A stretch of 64,000 bases of DNA, taken from NCBI RefSeq assembly GCF_018143015.1, contig NC_054756.1:17702402-17766401 (forward strand), read 5' to 3'. The notes under the pieces are model-generated. The model worked only from the letters and a program-made list of their open reading frames with translations. It was not told where the DNA came from and did not search any database. Shown here in pieces: positions 1-10,984 of this stretch. The translations under genes were made by a program, and so were the position numbers. Every line of letters starts with the position of its first letter. Position 1 is the first letter of the stretch. This stretch comes from Lytechinus variegatus. Its lineage: Eukaryota; Echinodermata; Echinoidea; Temnopleuroida; Toxopneustidae.

Positions 1-56
1 AACAATAAAGGAAATTAAGATTTCTAAAAATTGTAGGCCCAATCTCTAGATCATAC

Positions 57-150
57 CTGTCATGCGTGGATTTATGAGAATATCAAAGAGGTAGCAGGAG
101 TGATGCAATACAATCTGCAATGACCATGATGACGCCATGATGACGGTATT
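57..150 (-). CDS. Exon 2 of unidentified gene
   Basis: 94 bases, open in the phase required by the preceding exon, bounded by ATCAG at the acceptor and CAG followed by GTATGA at the donor. It ends in phase 1. The encoded peptide has a HHSCYLFDIL core. The pyrimidine tract is poor, so the boundary is moderately supported. Confidence 0.4.
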
Positions 151-1224
151 CTGATAGTTAAACTTCGGCTTAGAAATTTAATTCATTTTTCTACTTCGAT
201 GGAATTCCAAAATGTCTTAATGAAATCTTGTCATGGCAATCTAGGCATCATACTAACCATGGAAATTGTGAATTTACGAATACTTTTTAATTCATTATAT
301 TTCTTATCTTCCTATTCTTTCCAGTTCACGACTTAAACTTTTGACATTTTGCATCTGGACAAGGATAAGAATAATTTGTACTTGGTAAATAAGTTGACAG
401 CTGGCACTCCCATAAAAATGTGGTCTAATTTAACGCAGATTAAAATATAAACAATGGCCAACAGAATACCACCCCTAGATATTCATTTAGAACCCAGTGT
501 TATTGTCAGATCTGTATATATTCCATTTTGTCATAATCACAGATAGATCTAGCTTCCTCGGATTTCTGGGGCCCATTTCATAGAACATCTAGGCTATGAA
601 ACTTAAGTTACAACTCGAAACTTTGCCATGATCAAACCAGGAGCCTATGGCAATGACACTGACTGTCACTGGCTGACGACTGGCATCATGGCATAGTTAA
701 AATACGTGGATATAGTGTCTAGGCCTATTTTAACCAGCCCGGGCTACAGGTCAAACTATTTTTTTCATTGTTTTCCCCCTATTTTTTGATTCACAGAAAC
801 AAATGGACCCACCTATTTCAATTATTAAAGAAATAGGATAGACCAAGGTCTAGAGTTAATGAACAACTGTTTTCAGTAGCACTAGGTCTAAGTTAGGCCT
901 GATTTTAGATCTGTATGAATGGTTAACGTGGTCAATGAATTCGATATTCTGGTTGATTTTTCATTCATATTGTCGATATTTATCTAGCGTAGATCTAACG
1001 TTAGATCTAGTAGTAGGATGGGGGGTCGGGTGTTAACCTCAAATTTCAAACTTTACCTGAAGATCTGAAATGGTGTTCCTGTCCATGCTCCCGGAGTCTG
1101 AAGACTGTCTGGAACCTACCTCATCGCTATCTCCTAATTTAAATAGAAAGCCAAACGGATTTGCAGTAAAAAGTGAAGCCATGGAATTTCCTGACGGTGA
1201 AAGATACTCAGAAATGTTGTGCAT
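57..1224 (-). CDS. 5' part of an unidentified gene (two coding exons, runs off left edge)
   Basis: Two exons join in phase. The first begins at an ATG at 1224 (or an internal ATG at 1182), has an in-frame TGA upstream, and ends in CTTCAG followed by GTAAAG. The second follows an ACTATCAG acceptor and ends at GACAG followed by GTATGA. Together they give 87 codons plus one base. The first exon encodes a Phe-rich stretch (FTANPFGFLF) and then an acidic Ser-rich segment. The second encodes an amphipathic stretch containing LQIVLHHS and LFDILINP. I do not recognise the family. No signal peptide is evident. The rest of the gene lies left of the window. The second exon's acceptor has a weak pyrimidine tract, so it is less certain than the first. 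Confidence 0.45.
1057..1224 (-). CDS. Exon 1 (coding) of unidentified gene
   Basis: 168 bases, 56 codons, ending in phase 0 at a good donor (CAG followed by GTAAAG). ATG 1224 is the first in frame after a stop. ATG 1182 has G at +4 and is the alternative start. The stop just past the donor (K-F-E-I then stop) fits intron read-through. Confidence 0.5.
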
Positions 1225-1403
1225 CTCTAACTTTGAGATCTTGTTATCAGACTTTGATAAATCACATCACCAAACGCGATTTCGATTAAAGTAAAAAAGC
1301 GGAAAAATACCAAGAAAAAAAGGTGGCAAACGCGTCCACTGTATACTATACTGCGTTCAAACTGTTGCCATGCGCAATAACTGTTTACGCGCCTTTATTC
1401 TTG

Positions 1404-1480
1404 TGACGTAATAACTACGTACCGTAGAAATAATGTGCGCAGGTCAAGTTCCTCTTTATTAGAAATACATATGTGACGTA
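1404..1480. promoter_or_regulatory. Two TGACGTA (CRE-like) sites upstream of the first gene
   Basis: TGACGTA occurs at 1404-1410 and again at 1474-1480, about 180 and 250 bases upstream of the first ATG of the minus-strand gene. The motif matches the CREB/ATF core. Two copies within 80 bases of a presumed promoter are suggestive, but no TATA box is evident and the transcription start is unknown. Confidence 0.2.
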
Positions 1481-1623
1481 TTAATATACTTTAAAAAGGA
1501 GGGTAAATACGTTACTAGTATTTCGGCATAAGACAAATTTATATTATAGTCATAGATTGAAATAAAGGTTTGCAATAATTTATATCCAAACTTTCTTCAG
1601 GTCGCCGTTTCATTTTTACGAAG

Positions 1624-1730
1624 CTCGTTAGAACTCTCTCTCCCTCTCGCTCACACACACCCGTCTCTTGCACCCAAACACACAAATCATAGAGTAATAC
1701 CATTTCTCTCTCCCCTCTCACTTTCCCTCC
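1624..1730. repeat. CT-rich low-complexity tract
   Basis: Imperfect runs of TCTCTC, CCCTCTC and CACACAC on the plus strand. Simple-sequence DNA with no gene. Confidence 0.6.
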
Positions 1731-2096
1731 CAATGTCCATTTCTTTTTATTTATCACTTGTGCACCAAAAAGAATGCGACGCCCACTCCCTGCATCTCAA
1801 CGTTTTTCAATTGCAAGTGTTTTGTTTTCTTTCTCATTAATACACTATCAAATATTCATTCTATTCATTTACAAGGACAGCATTATGATGAAGATTCCCC
1901 TCTAACAATTTAACCCATTCCCTTTTCTGTCTCCTAGATCTGTCAAACTTACCTCTTTTTATTTTATCTCACAAAATACTCCTTACTAGACCCGATCCAA
2001 TCTACCTTGTTCCCTTCCTCTTTTCAAAAGGCACATATTTCGCCATCTCCCTTCCTCCTCCCTTTATCTGCCCTCCTCTTTCTATCCTCCATCTCT

Positions 2097-2255
2097 GGGG
2101 ACCGTTTCATCAACATTTTTGTCTGACAAGTTGTCAGATTTGACATCTTTTCGTGATTCTGATTGGCTGAGAGGCACTGTTACTATAGTAACTGTCGGAT
2201 AAAATGGGATTTGTCAGATAAAACGTCCGACAAGTCCTTTCATGAAACGCTCCCC
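2097..2255. mobile_element. GTTTCAT-type MITE, copy 1
   Basis: About 159 bases with complementary ends: GGGG then CGTTTCATCAAC at the left, and CATGAAACGCTCCCC at the right. The interior carries GACAAGTTGTCAGAT and a later GTCCGACAAGTCC. Two more copies are at 12199-12356 and 30590-30737. Size, terminal inverted repeats and lack of coding capacity make it a non-autonomous DNA element; the superfamily is not determined. Confidence 0.75.
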
Positions 2256-4143
2256 TGTTCTCTATCTGCATCCATATATTCCTGTCATACACACTCAAAT
2301 CACATTTAACAATGACTCCTGGCCACGGAACATTTGAATGTAATTTCATAAACAGTCCGAGGTTTTCTGGTCGATTCACCTCCACCCCCCCCCCCGACCT
2401 AAAGTTACAAGATAACACCTTTTCCGTTGAGTCACATATAATCATGGTAGTTTCTTTACTGAAAATAAATTATGGCGGATAAAAGGTGACGTAACATATG
2501 CACCTCCGACATTTGCTTCTGACTAATATCTCTGAGGGTATAGGGTTAGAGTTAGGGTTGTGATAGAATTTTTGGTTCAGAATAGTGTAAAAGGTAAGGA
2601 CTTAGCTTCAGAGGTTAGGTTTTGTTTTGCTTAACGTGCTCATTTTCTGTTGGAGTAATTGTTGCCAGAGTAAATATCATGGGACCAGATTTTCAAGAAA
2701 AAAAAAAGAGAATCAAAAGAGAATTCAATTTCGGGTGTGCCAAAAGAATCAAATCAAGCAAGCTTTCAAGAACAAAATATACCCCGAAAAAATGTTAGTA
2801 AAGCAGTTTCTTGAAACAACTTTCTTAGAGATAACCAAAGGGTATTCGACAAAATTTACTAAATCAATGAATCGTTTTGTGTCTGATCATATTTTTCGGT
2901 CATTTCTAATGGGTAGCGTGACCTGACATTTACATTACAAAGTTCTAAAACAAATATATTTGCAAATAATAAGGTAAAAACCGTCTTCCTAAGTGTCAGG
3001 ATCAAAATTTATCAAAAACTTAAAATGTACAAAGTGGTAACTACTAGTACTTGTTAGTGCCCAACCAATAAATATATGTAAATGTATATAGACTGTAGCT
3101 AATTGATTTTCGTCTTGTAATTTTGTAGATTTATAGATTTTATCTATCTCCTTTTTAATTGTAAATAAACACCTGAAAACAGTGAGAAAAACGTAATGTT
3201 TACATAAGAGAGTGAGGGAGGGAAACAAAACTACTTTTCCACCAACATCAGTGAAAGACAGTTCATGTTTCAGTACTGTTCTTTGTTTATTGTCAATACA
3301 TGAATTAAATGTATATACAGTATTATGAAATGACATCAACCTGATAACCTCATATATTCTAGTAATACACTACATTTCTGATAAATGACAACGTACATAG
3401 TATGCTCTACAATGCATTAAAAGACACCCCACAAAATGTGGCTGATTTTCAAGATAAACAATGTGGTACATAATGATTGGGTGGCTTTACACCACAAAGA
3501 ATTAACAATGATGTACCCCTCCCCCTCCTATTGTCTACTGGGGCATTGCAAGAAACTTACGTTTTATTGCAAACCAAGTGTGAGACCAAAAATAAAGCAT
3601 GGTGGCGTACTGTAAGAAAGTTGAGTTGCAATTGAGTGTAAATTCGCTATAAATTTGCATTAAATCAAAGACTTGATTTGGGAACACACATACATGTATA
3701 TTACATTACTTGCAATTCCCCATATCTCGTAGAGGCTCCAAGATAAAAAGGCTGTTTTGGAATCAGTAGTCTGAAAATATGGCTCATGCACATGAATGTG
3801 TACCGTATGTATATTGACTGAGAGTCTTAAGATGATTGCACACTTTCGTGTTACTATGCTAAATTCATGTTACCGAGATTACATTCTTAATGCGCCCACT
3901 GTTTATTTCAATCAAGTTCGCTCATTAATGTTGCTTGCGTAGTTATTAACAAGTGTGAACTTAGCGGACTTTGAGAAATGCATACATTTCTAATGGGACT
4001 TACGGTAGTCTCGCTACAAGTAAAAGTGTAATTTTATATGTTATGTATGAAATCTTGATAGACCATGGTCACAGATTCAAAACCATAGTAATGTATTTCA
4101 CCACTCCATTTTATCATGGAAGGCTGACGGACGCCTCTCAGAT

Positions 4144-4168
4144 GGGGGGGGGGGGGGGGGGGGGGGGG
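4144..4168 (+). repeat. 25-base poly-G run
   Basis: An uninterrupted G homopolymer followed by AGGGGG. It is the longest of many G or C runs in the window, and its length may be unreliable from sequencing. Confidence 0.8.
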
Positions 4169-4575
4169 AGGGGGCATTTAATGATGCATATTGTCTGCGC
4201 TTTTTAGATAAATGTTACAAGCTACTGAAAGCATTGCATCTGATTGGTTGAGAGCAAAACTCTCCTGGTGAAAGGTACAATGCAACAGCCCCAGTAGTGC
4301 CCAAAAAGAAAATAGTGAAAGTTTTCTAATAATTACCATGGATCATTCTTGTAGAAGCCATGTGATTACTGAGGCTTGGTCCATTAATACATTATTATTC
4401 ACCGCTACTTGTACAAGTACAAATCTTGAATAAAAAAATCATTACAAAACTGAAATATTCTTACTGTAAGAACATCACAAGAAATTGATTTGGAAAATGA
4501 ATGAATGTTTAAATGGAAAAAAAGAAAGGCGTAGAATGTCTGATAAACAAACGAACCTCTTTCAAAATGAAGTTG

Positions 4576-4992
4576 ATGCTACAGTAAATTGCCAACTCGT
4601 CTAATAACCACATGGTCTACCTTCATTTAGTCTAATGCCATTCCATCCATCAACATTTCGTCTAACATCCATTTGGTCTAATAACCATTTGGTCCAATTA
4701 TCACTTCGTCTAATCACCATTTCATCTATTACAATTTGTCTAATAATCAGTTGGTCTATTTAATTAATAGTAATACCCATTTTCTTTGAATTCATTTTGC
4801 ACAATTAACACTTTAGTTTAATTAGACCAAATAGTATATGGACCAACTGGAGATTAGACGGAATGGCATTAGACTAAATGAAAGTAGACCATGTGGTGAG
4901 TAGACAAACAGATAATAGACCAAATGGTAGTAGAAGAGTTGCCAATTGGACAAACTGGCATTAGATGAATAGGAAATAAACCAATGCTACAG
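4576..4992. mobile_element. Foldback element of 16-bp repeats, copy A
   Basis: The left half is built from degenerate 16-base units such as ATTTGGTCTAATAACC and ACTTCGTCTAATCACC. The right half holds the same units inverted (GACCAAAT, TTAGACGGAAT). The 399-base body (4585-4983) lies between two copies of ATGCTACAG (4576-4584 and 4984-4992), read as a target duplication. One end reads GGTTTATTTCC on the minus strand. Copies B (29.65-30.07 kb) and C (52.3-52.7 kb) have the same size and design. No coding capacity. Confidence 0.75.
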
Positions 4993-5424
4993 AATGTAAA
5001 AATTATTTCTATAGTACAGAGAGAATACAAACACCAACTTAGGTACATGTACCTACCACAGGAATATCTTTAAAAAAAAGTTTCTGGGGTAAGCGCTAAA
5101 ATTGCACCCCTTCCATGATCTGATCTGGCATTAAGGGTAAACTGATATTCACATTGTTGCAAATATTGATGATGTAAGCTTGTTTTATAGTCTGTCACAT
5201 TAGAATTTTTAACGTTTTTTTTCTCACCTTTTCCACTTTGGTTAGCCCCCCCCCCCCAGTGATGTCAAAGGCATATGCCCCTTCCCCCTAGATAAGCCAC
5301 TGCGATTTACAAGACACAGTGATACACATGCACAGGATACCTTACATTATGTTCAAGTAGCAAAATACAGTTGGTGAAAAAATATCATCTCTCCAATGAA
5401 TGCTTTATGAAGGTGCCATAGCTT

Positions 5425-5467
5425 CTACTTGATCATCCGCAGACCATATCGTAGTAACATCAAGAGA
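5425..5467 (-). CDS. TMEM14: TMEM14 exon 4 with stop
   Basis: Acceptor CATTGCAG, then 14 codons to TAG at 5425-5427. Encodes SLLMLLRYGLRMIK, which aligns with the C-terminal SLLMVAKVG region of vertebrate TMEM14C. Confidence 0.88.
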
Positions 5468-8400
5468 CTGCAATGGTAGATAGAAATATGTAAATGTAGT
5501 AATGAAATAAGTACAACATAACATCTGTTGACAGAGAAACATCTGCACAATTTTCATGAACCAGCCCATTCGACAGAGAGGGCTCTACAAAAATAATTTC
5601 TATTGTATAAAGCAAAGCTTTCATTTGTTATATTCAACACTCATTTATCAGTTTCGGACACTGAAAACATGGAGATTGTGTCTTCATGCTCAAACTATGA
5701 ATGTAGATTTCTTTAATTGTTACCATAAAAACACAAGACTTAAAATCAAGTAATCTGAAGAAACACATTAAAAAAATGGCAATACTAATACATCCTGCAA
5801 TTAAAGAGACAATTGCATATAGTGTTGACAGGGTCAAAAAATTAATCAATTAGTCATTTTCAAATACCGGGTAGTTGATTTCTAAACTAAAACTATGTAA
5901 CATCAAGCACTACTTTAAATCTAGAGCATATCATAAGAACAAAAAGTATTACATAACTGATTGTAATACCTAATACAAGCATTGTGTAATATGGCAATAA
6001 ATTGACTTATAACAAGTAATGTCACAAGATCAAAACACAATTGGTTTAAATTTTTTTTTGCATTTTTTTTTTCTTCTGCATTCATATATTTATTTTATGT
6101 CTTGTGTAACAACGAACAATAGTTGCCAGAACTATATCAAGTTGTGTCAAAAATAATTGGTTCTGTTTGTCATGAATTTTGTTACGCATTCACATTCATT
6201 GCATGTCTTCTTATGTATCAAACGAGCCAATAAATAGATCGATAGCAAGTCATGTACAATAAAACATAAAATATGTTGATGTGTATATATTCAAAGAACA
6301 TGAACACATAAACATCTTTAAAACGTGACACTTCAAAGTGTGAACTCACCTCAAAGATGCAACAAGCCCAGCTGGCATGAATTTTCCACTGTTGGAATAT
6401 CGGTAACCCATAACACCTGTTAGCACCACAGATGTTCCTGAAATTAAATGAAGAATAATTGGTATTTCATTGTACAACCTGTATAATCGCCAAACAACTT
6501 TTTGATAGAGCACATGATTTACTCTGTATTATTTGTAGTGTTACTCAATTGTTATGGTGGAATTCTTGCAATCATACAAATAAGAATCTTTGCTGATGTG
6601 GTTTACGGTACACCATGTGGAGTGTTATAGAATCAGTGGATAGAAGAAGAGAAGGAAGTGGATAGGCGAGAAAGTGGAGATTTGAGAATAGAGTATTCTT
6701 TCTTGAGAATAGTCCTGAAAAGGACTGTAAACCAGAAGGAATGTTGAGTGAGAACAGCTTGAGTAGTAGAGCTGATGAGGAGATGCTGGCTTGCGTCGGC
6801 GAGTAAGCCGACGCAAGCCAGCATCTCCTCATCAGCTCTACTACTCAAGCTGTTCTCACTCAACATTCCTTCTGGTTTACAGTCCTTTTCAGGACTATTC
6901 TCTAGAAAGAATACTCTATTCTCAAATCTCCACTTTCTCGCCTATCCACTTCCTTCTCTTCTTCTATCCACTGATTCTATAACACTCCACATGGTGTACC
7001 GTAAACCACATCAGCAATTGTACATGCCACCATGCAAACCTTCAAACAACATCAAATAAGAATCTTGTTATAAAAGGAATCTTATCAGTTTAACTACATG
7101 TATCTAGATGTATCAGATAAGTTAAGACTGGAGTCTACAGAAAATGGCCTGCCAATGATACAGGGTCACAGGGAAAAATGTGGCAAAATATAGCACTTAA
7201 GCATATCATTTCAAACATTATTTAAATGAGTTGGTTCAATCATTCCAAAGGAAAGAATATCAACAATTATCATACATCTGAAGTAGTAAGCAGGCAAAAT
7301 ATATAGGCCTACATGTACATGTATATAAAAAAAAATGGAAAAGTGAATCAATATGGAATGAACTTCAAACATTCAATAGTCCTTGAGAATTTTGCTACAG
7401 GTAGGGGTTGACTCACCAAAGATGACAAAATAGTTGTTGGGGTCTTTTGAAGTTAGAGATGCCCCATAGCCTGCCATAGCTCCAAACAAAAGACCAGAGG
7501 CCAGGGACATGGTGCTACCTGAAATAAGAATAACAAAGACAAGATCGATCTCTGGCGATTAATTTTCAAACCTACAAAATAAAACACTGGTAACAGACAT
7601 TGTTAGTTATTTTATCAGAAAATCAGCAGTATCAAAGAAACTGTATAATCCAAGGAAAACGTGGGCCATCTATCAAAATGCTAAAAATCTAGACAAAGCA
7701 TGGACCCAAATTGGGCGACAGTTATACCTATGACTACTTGCACAAAAGGGTTACCGTCAGTGAATGGGGATGAGTGTCATAAATCATGAATACATCCCCA
7801 GAAACGATTGTTATTCCTGTCTTGATTAAGATCTACTTCCTTTTTGTTTCATCTTTTTTTTAATCGATCAAACATTAATACTGCATGCTCGCACTAGCAA
7901 TGTACCAGGTGGAAGTCAATAGTCACTCATCTCAAATATCCCAGTCTCTAAAGGCCACCTCACACCTTAAGCATTTTGCTCATTTTCTGAAAATGTGAAT
8001 GGAACATATAATTTAATTTGAGGTTAAAATTAATTGAAAGAATACTTAATATAAACATTTTGAAAGATTGCAAGTCTTTATTTTGGAGAAAAGGACAGAT
8101 TAGTTTCAAATCGTAGCCAATCGTACGACTGCTATGATGTCATTACAACTACATGTTCAACTTGCTTTTATTCTAAGGATGATAGCATAGTCAAAGATTT
8201 GAACAGAGGCATTCGTACGATGATTTCGAACACTACGGTATGCAGTAAGATATTCCAAGTCTCCATATTAGCATCAAATTCTAATGCATTTTATTTCAAA
8301 ATTGAGTCGCAGATCAATCGTAAGCCTAAGGTGTGCAGTCGCTAATATATTTATTCCAGTAATAAATAAGACTAGGTCCAGGGGCCCGTTTTACGTTTAA

Positions 8401-9598
8401 AGGGCAAGTCCATCCCAGAAAATTGTTGATTTGAATTTTTAAGTTTCGCTTATTTTTCACAAAACAGTTTTTGCGTAACTCAGCAAATGAGAGTCGATGT
8501 TGTCCATCACTCACTATTTCTTTTGTTTTTTATTGTTTAAATAATACAATATTTCAATTTTTACAGATTTGACAATCAGGACCAACTTAACTTAACCATA
8601 AACTGTTAAAATAATGGTAATTGCACATGTTCAGGTAGAAATAAAACTTTGTTTCACTTGACAAGGAGGAGAAAATTAGAATATTTCATATAATAAAATA
8701 CAAGTCAAAAGAAATAGTGAGTGGGCGGCATCATCAGTCTGCCAATTTGCACACCGACCAGGATGAGCATTAAACCGTTTTGTGAAATCAAGCGAAAATT
8801 TAAAGTGTCGTAACTTTCTTATTTTACATCCAATTTTGATGAAATTTTCAGTATTTTGCTTGTTGGATTTTTCTCCCTTATTTCAATTCAACTTTTTGTT
8901 GGGATGGACTTGTCCTCTAAAGAGTTAGGCCTAGGGCCAGGCCTATAACTACATCATTTCATAAACCAAGATTTGTCTACTTCAACAGATTAATAAAATA
9001 CGTTTGCAAGTAATTTATTTAAAATACGTTTCACATGGTGCATCAAAACAAATGGGAGACACGAAAGATGGTTCTTGCAAAGAGTGAATGAACCTTTCGT
9101 GCAATCGACCCCAGCAGGTTGAAAGGGGTAGAATACCTGAACAAGAACCAGACTTCCGACAGGATAGTTTTAGAGTCACGTGTACACAACATTAAAAGGC
9201 TTTATTCTACAGATAACTCATAACCAAGACCATAGCTTTAGCAGCTTTCCCAAAAGTCGCACTCCTCTCCCTTACATGCATCAAGCAGTCCTCAGTAATA
9301 TATATGAAAGCTTCTAGTACAAACAATACAGTGTATGCCTGTAAACCCTTACAAGGTTAACTTGCTGGCAGCCGCAGACTGAGTTGCGCCTTGCGGAGCT
9401 AGAGCTACCCAATGCGTTGGGCGCAGGAACTGGCCAGCGAAGAACAGCTGCAGTGACACGACGTCAACTCAAGTCAAGCTTTTCATTTGTCGATTTACAT
9501 GATTTAAACCAGAATTAAACATTACCCGCTTTTAGATATCCCATTGCTCCACCGATGGCGATGAGGGCCGCATATCCATAACCCAGAATGTCAGTCAT
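5425..9598 (-). CDS. TMEM14: TMEM14-family transmembrane protein (complete, 4 coding exons, 101 aa)
   Basis: Exons 9526-9598, 7417-7518, 6350-6437 and 5425-5467 join with GT-AG splice sites in phases 1, 1 and 2 to give 101 residues, within the usual size of the family. The protein begins MTDILGYGYAAL and has Gly/Ala-rich hydrophobic segments at about residues 5-23, 27-45 and 53-70. The family-typical GKFMPAGL follows, then a last hydrophobic stretch ending in RMIK. Known biology: TMEM14C is an inner mitochondrial membrane protein needed for protoporphyrinogen handling in haem synthesis, and other TMEM14 members are small membrane proteins of less clear role. The sequence does not settle which paralogue this is. 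The ATG is the first codon of a segment matching family N-termini. One intron carries a large palindrome and another a TTAA-type MITE. Confidence 0.92.
6350..6437 (-). CDS. TMEM14: TMEM14 exon 3
   Basis: 88 bases, acceptor AATTTCAG, donor GAG followed by GTGAGT. Encodes the third hydrophobic stretch and the diagnostic NSGKFMPAGLVASL segment. Confidence 0.92.
6590..7017. mobile_element. 428-bp near-perfect palindrome in TMEM14 intron 2
   Basis: Two 211-base arms (6590-6800 and 6807-7017) are reverse complements with very few differences, separated by GAGTAA. The sequence CAAATAAGAATCTT occurs immediately before the left arm (6577-6590) and again at 7053-7066, consistent with a 14-base duplication around a 462-base insertion. 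The arms encode no convincing protein. They contain GTTTACGGTACACCATG near their outer ends. The intron lies between exons 3 and 2 of TMEM14. Confidence 0.8.
6697..6726 (-). other. Histone-like 3' stem-loop and CAAGAAAGA in palindrome arm
   Basis: On the minus strand AGTCCTTTTCAGGACT forms a six-pair stem with a TTTC loop, the layout of the histone mRNA 3' stem-loop. Five bases later comes CAAGAAAGA, identical to the sea urchin histone downstream element bound by U7 snRNA. The right arm repeats the hairpin at 6881-6896 but has CTAGAAAGA. No histone coding sequence is adjacent, so function is unproven. Confidence 0.4.
7417..7518 (-). CDS. TMEM14: TMEM14 exon 2
   Basis: 102 bases, phase 1 at both ends, acceptor TATTTCAG, donor G followed by GTGAGT. 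Encodes the second helix (MSLASGLLFGAMAGYGA) and a polar loop SKDPNNYF, as in other TMEM14 proteins. Confidence 0.92.
8396..8923. mobile_element. TTAA-type MITE with AAGTCCATCC ends, copy 1
   Basis: The left end reads TTTAAAGGGCAAGTCCATCC and the right end its approximate complement, GGATGGACTTGTCCTCTAAAG. The interior is AT-rich and non-coding. A related copy lies near 52.9-53.5 kb. Ends next to TTAA/TAAA suggest a piggyBac-like non-autonomous element; this is inference. Confidence 0.65.
9366..9470. other. GC-rich island with hairpin potential in TMEM14 intron 1
   Basis: A ~100-base segment is far richer in G+C than its surroundings. It contains GAGTTGCGCC and, later, GGGCGCAG, which could pair. 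On the minus strand it is open for about 30 codons after a CTGCAG acceptor-like site, but there is no good donor. It could be a repeat fragment, a small structured RNA or a relic exon. I cannot name it. Confidence 0.3.
9526..9598 (-). CDS. TMEM14: TMEM14 exon 1 (coding part)
   Basis: 24 codons plus one base. Starts at ATG 9598 and encodes the first hydrophobic helix (GYGYAALIAIGGAMGYLKA). Ends AAAGCGG followed by GTAATG. Phase 1. Confidence 0.9.
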
Positions 9599-10362
9599 AA
9601 TGGCAATTTGTTGACAATTCGTCCGGTGTTTCACAGATTTATTTACAGATCTTCAAGTTCAAGCGGATACGTACATCAACAGAATTCCCAGGTACCAACG
9701 CACGTAGAGGGCGTCAACACTTTGCAAACGTGAGTTTAAAACATGGGGCAAAACAGGGAAAAAAGGCTTCAAGCTTCAAGGTCTTAAAGCTTCAAGAAAA
9801 TTGAGAAAGACGATCATAAAACATATATGTTTTTTCAGCTTAAGTACTTTATATCCCTATCAGGGTGATGTACACTTCAAGCTGACGAGTGGAAACATTC
9901 TTTATTATATTTCATAAGTATACCACCCCTAAGACCATGACCCCAATGGGAACTTTTCTAAATTCAGTAAACGAGTGAGTAAAATTACCAACAGAGAGGT
10001 CGTATACACGAACGCTTATCAGATGCCCTCAGAGAAACTGGCTCTATGGGGTTTTCAATTGCAAGTTAATTTCCAGGCCTAAATCAAACAAAAATTTATT
10101 TACTTTATTTTTTTGTGAGTTTATTTACTTTATTTTTTTGTGAGTTTTCAATCGATTTCTCATCTGCCTTTGACACAAACAGTGTAATATAATTTAACTA
10201 CAGTTAAAATTGGTCTATCGATTGTAAATTGCAACAGAAAATTTGCAGTTGATTGCAAATATTTTCTTGCAACACCCCCTTAGTGTACCCAAAGCATTAC
10301 TTGCGTGCAGATCGGTGGAGGGGGGGGGGGGTGGTAAGCCCGCTATTCATAAGGACCGATCA

Positions 10363-10693
10363 CTGGCGGATCCAGGGGGGGGGGCACAGCCGGGCCGTGC
10401 CCCCTTTTGAGAAGCAAAATTAAAATTTGTAATGTGAAAATGCTATTATAACAGAAATGTGCCCCCCCCTTGAAAGAGAAGACCCCTTTTCTCTCATCTT
10501 TTTTCTTCTTACTTGTCAAATTTTGTTTCGCAGATGAAATATAATTAATTTCGGGTCAAAAACCTTTGATTTTTTTTATTTATTCATTTTTATTTGCTTG
10601 TTAATTTTCGGGGACGAAATATAATTTCATTTTGGGTTACTAAGCTTTCTCATTTTTTTTTTTTTGGGGGGGGTGAATCCTGGATCTGCCTCT
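10363..10693. mobile_element. Hairpin-ended element with GGATCCAGG ends
   Basis: Begins CTGGCGGATCCAGGGGG and ends GGGGGGTGAATCCTGGATC, roughly inverted. Internal poly-C and poly-G runs and AT-rich filler, no reading frame. A MITE-like non-autonomous element by structure. Confidence 0.5.
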
Positions 10694-10984
10694 GAGACCG
10701 ATATTTATAACGTGTAAACTCCTATACCCGAAGGTTCGCTGCTCGAAAAAGGAAAATGGGACTGGCGACACACTCGATCGTCTACTACTATTATGACTAG
10801 CGAGCCAATGACTCGCGACCCTCTTCCCCGATTATGACTAGTTAACCTCTTATGACTGGCGACCCCCTTCTAATATTAGGCCTATGGCTCGCGACCATTT
10901 CCTACAATTAGTAACATGACTAGCGAACCTCATGACTGGCAACCCTCTATATATGGCCAGAGATATGAAGTGCCCAAGGTCCGG

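Larger units (their letters stand above)
1225..5424. other. Intergenic region between unidentified gene and TMEM14
   Basis: No convincing coding exon seen. It holds the presumed promoter of the left gene, a pyrimidine-rich CT tract (about 1624-1730), one GTTTCAT-type MITE, a 25-base G run at 4144-4168, a 16-bp-repeat foldback element near 4.6-5.0 kb, and the 3' flank of TMEM14. The rest is AT-rich unique-looking sequence. Confidence 0.6.

Noticed and set aside
6572..7059. Several overlapping 60-94 codon frames sharing the MRRCWLASA start
   Set aside because: They are mirror copies created by the two arms of the palindrome, with no gene-like features.
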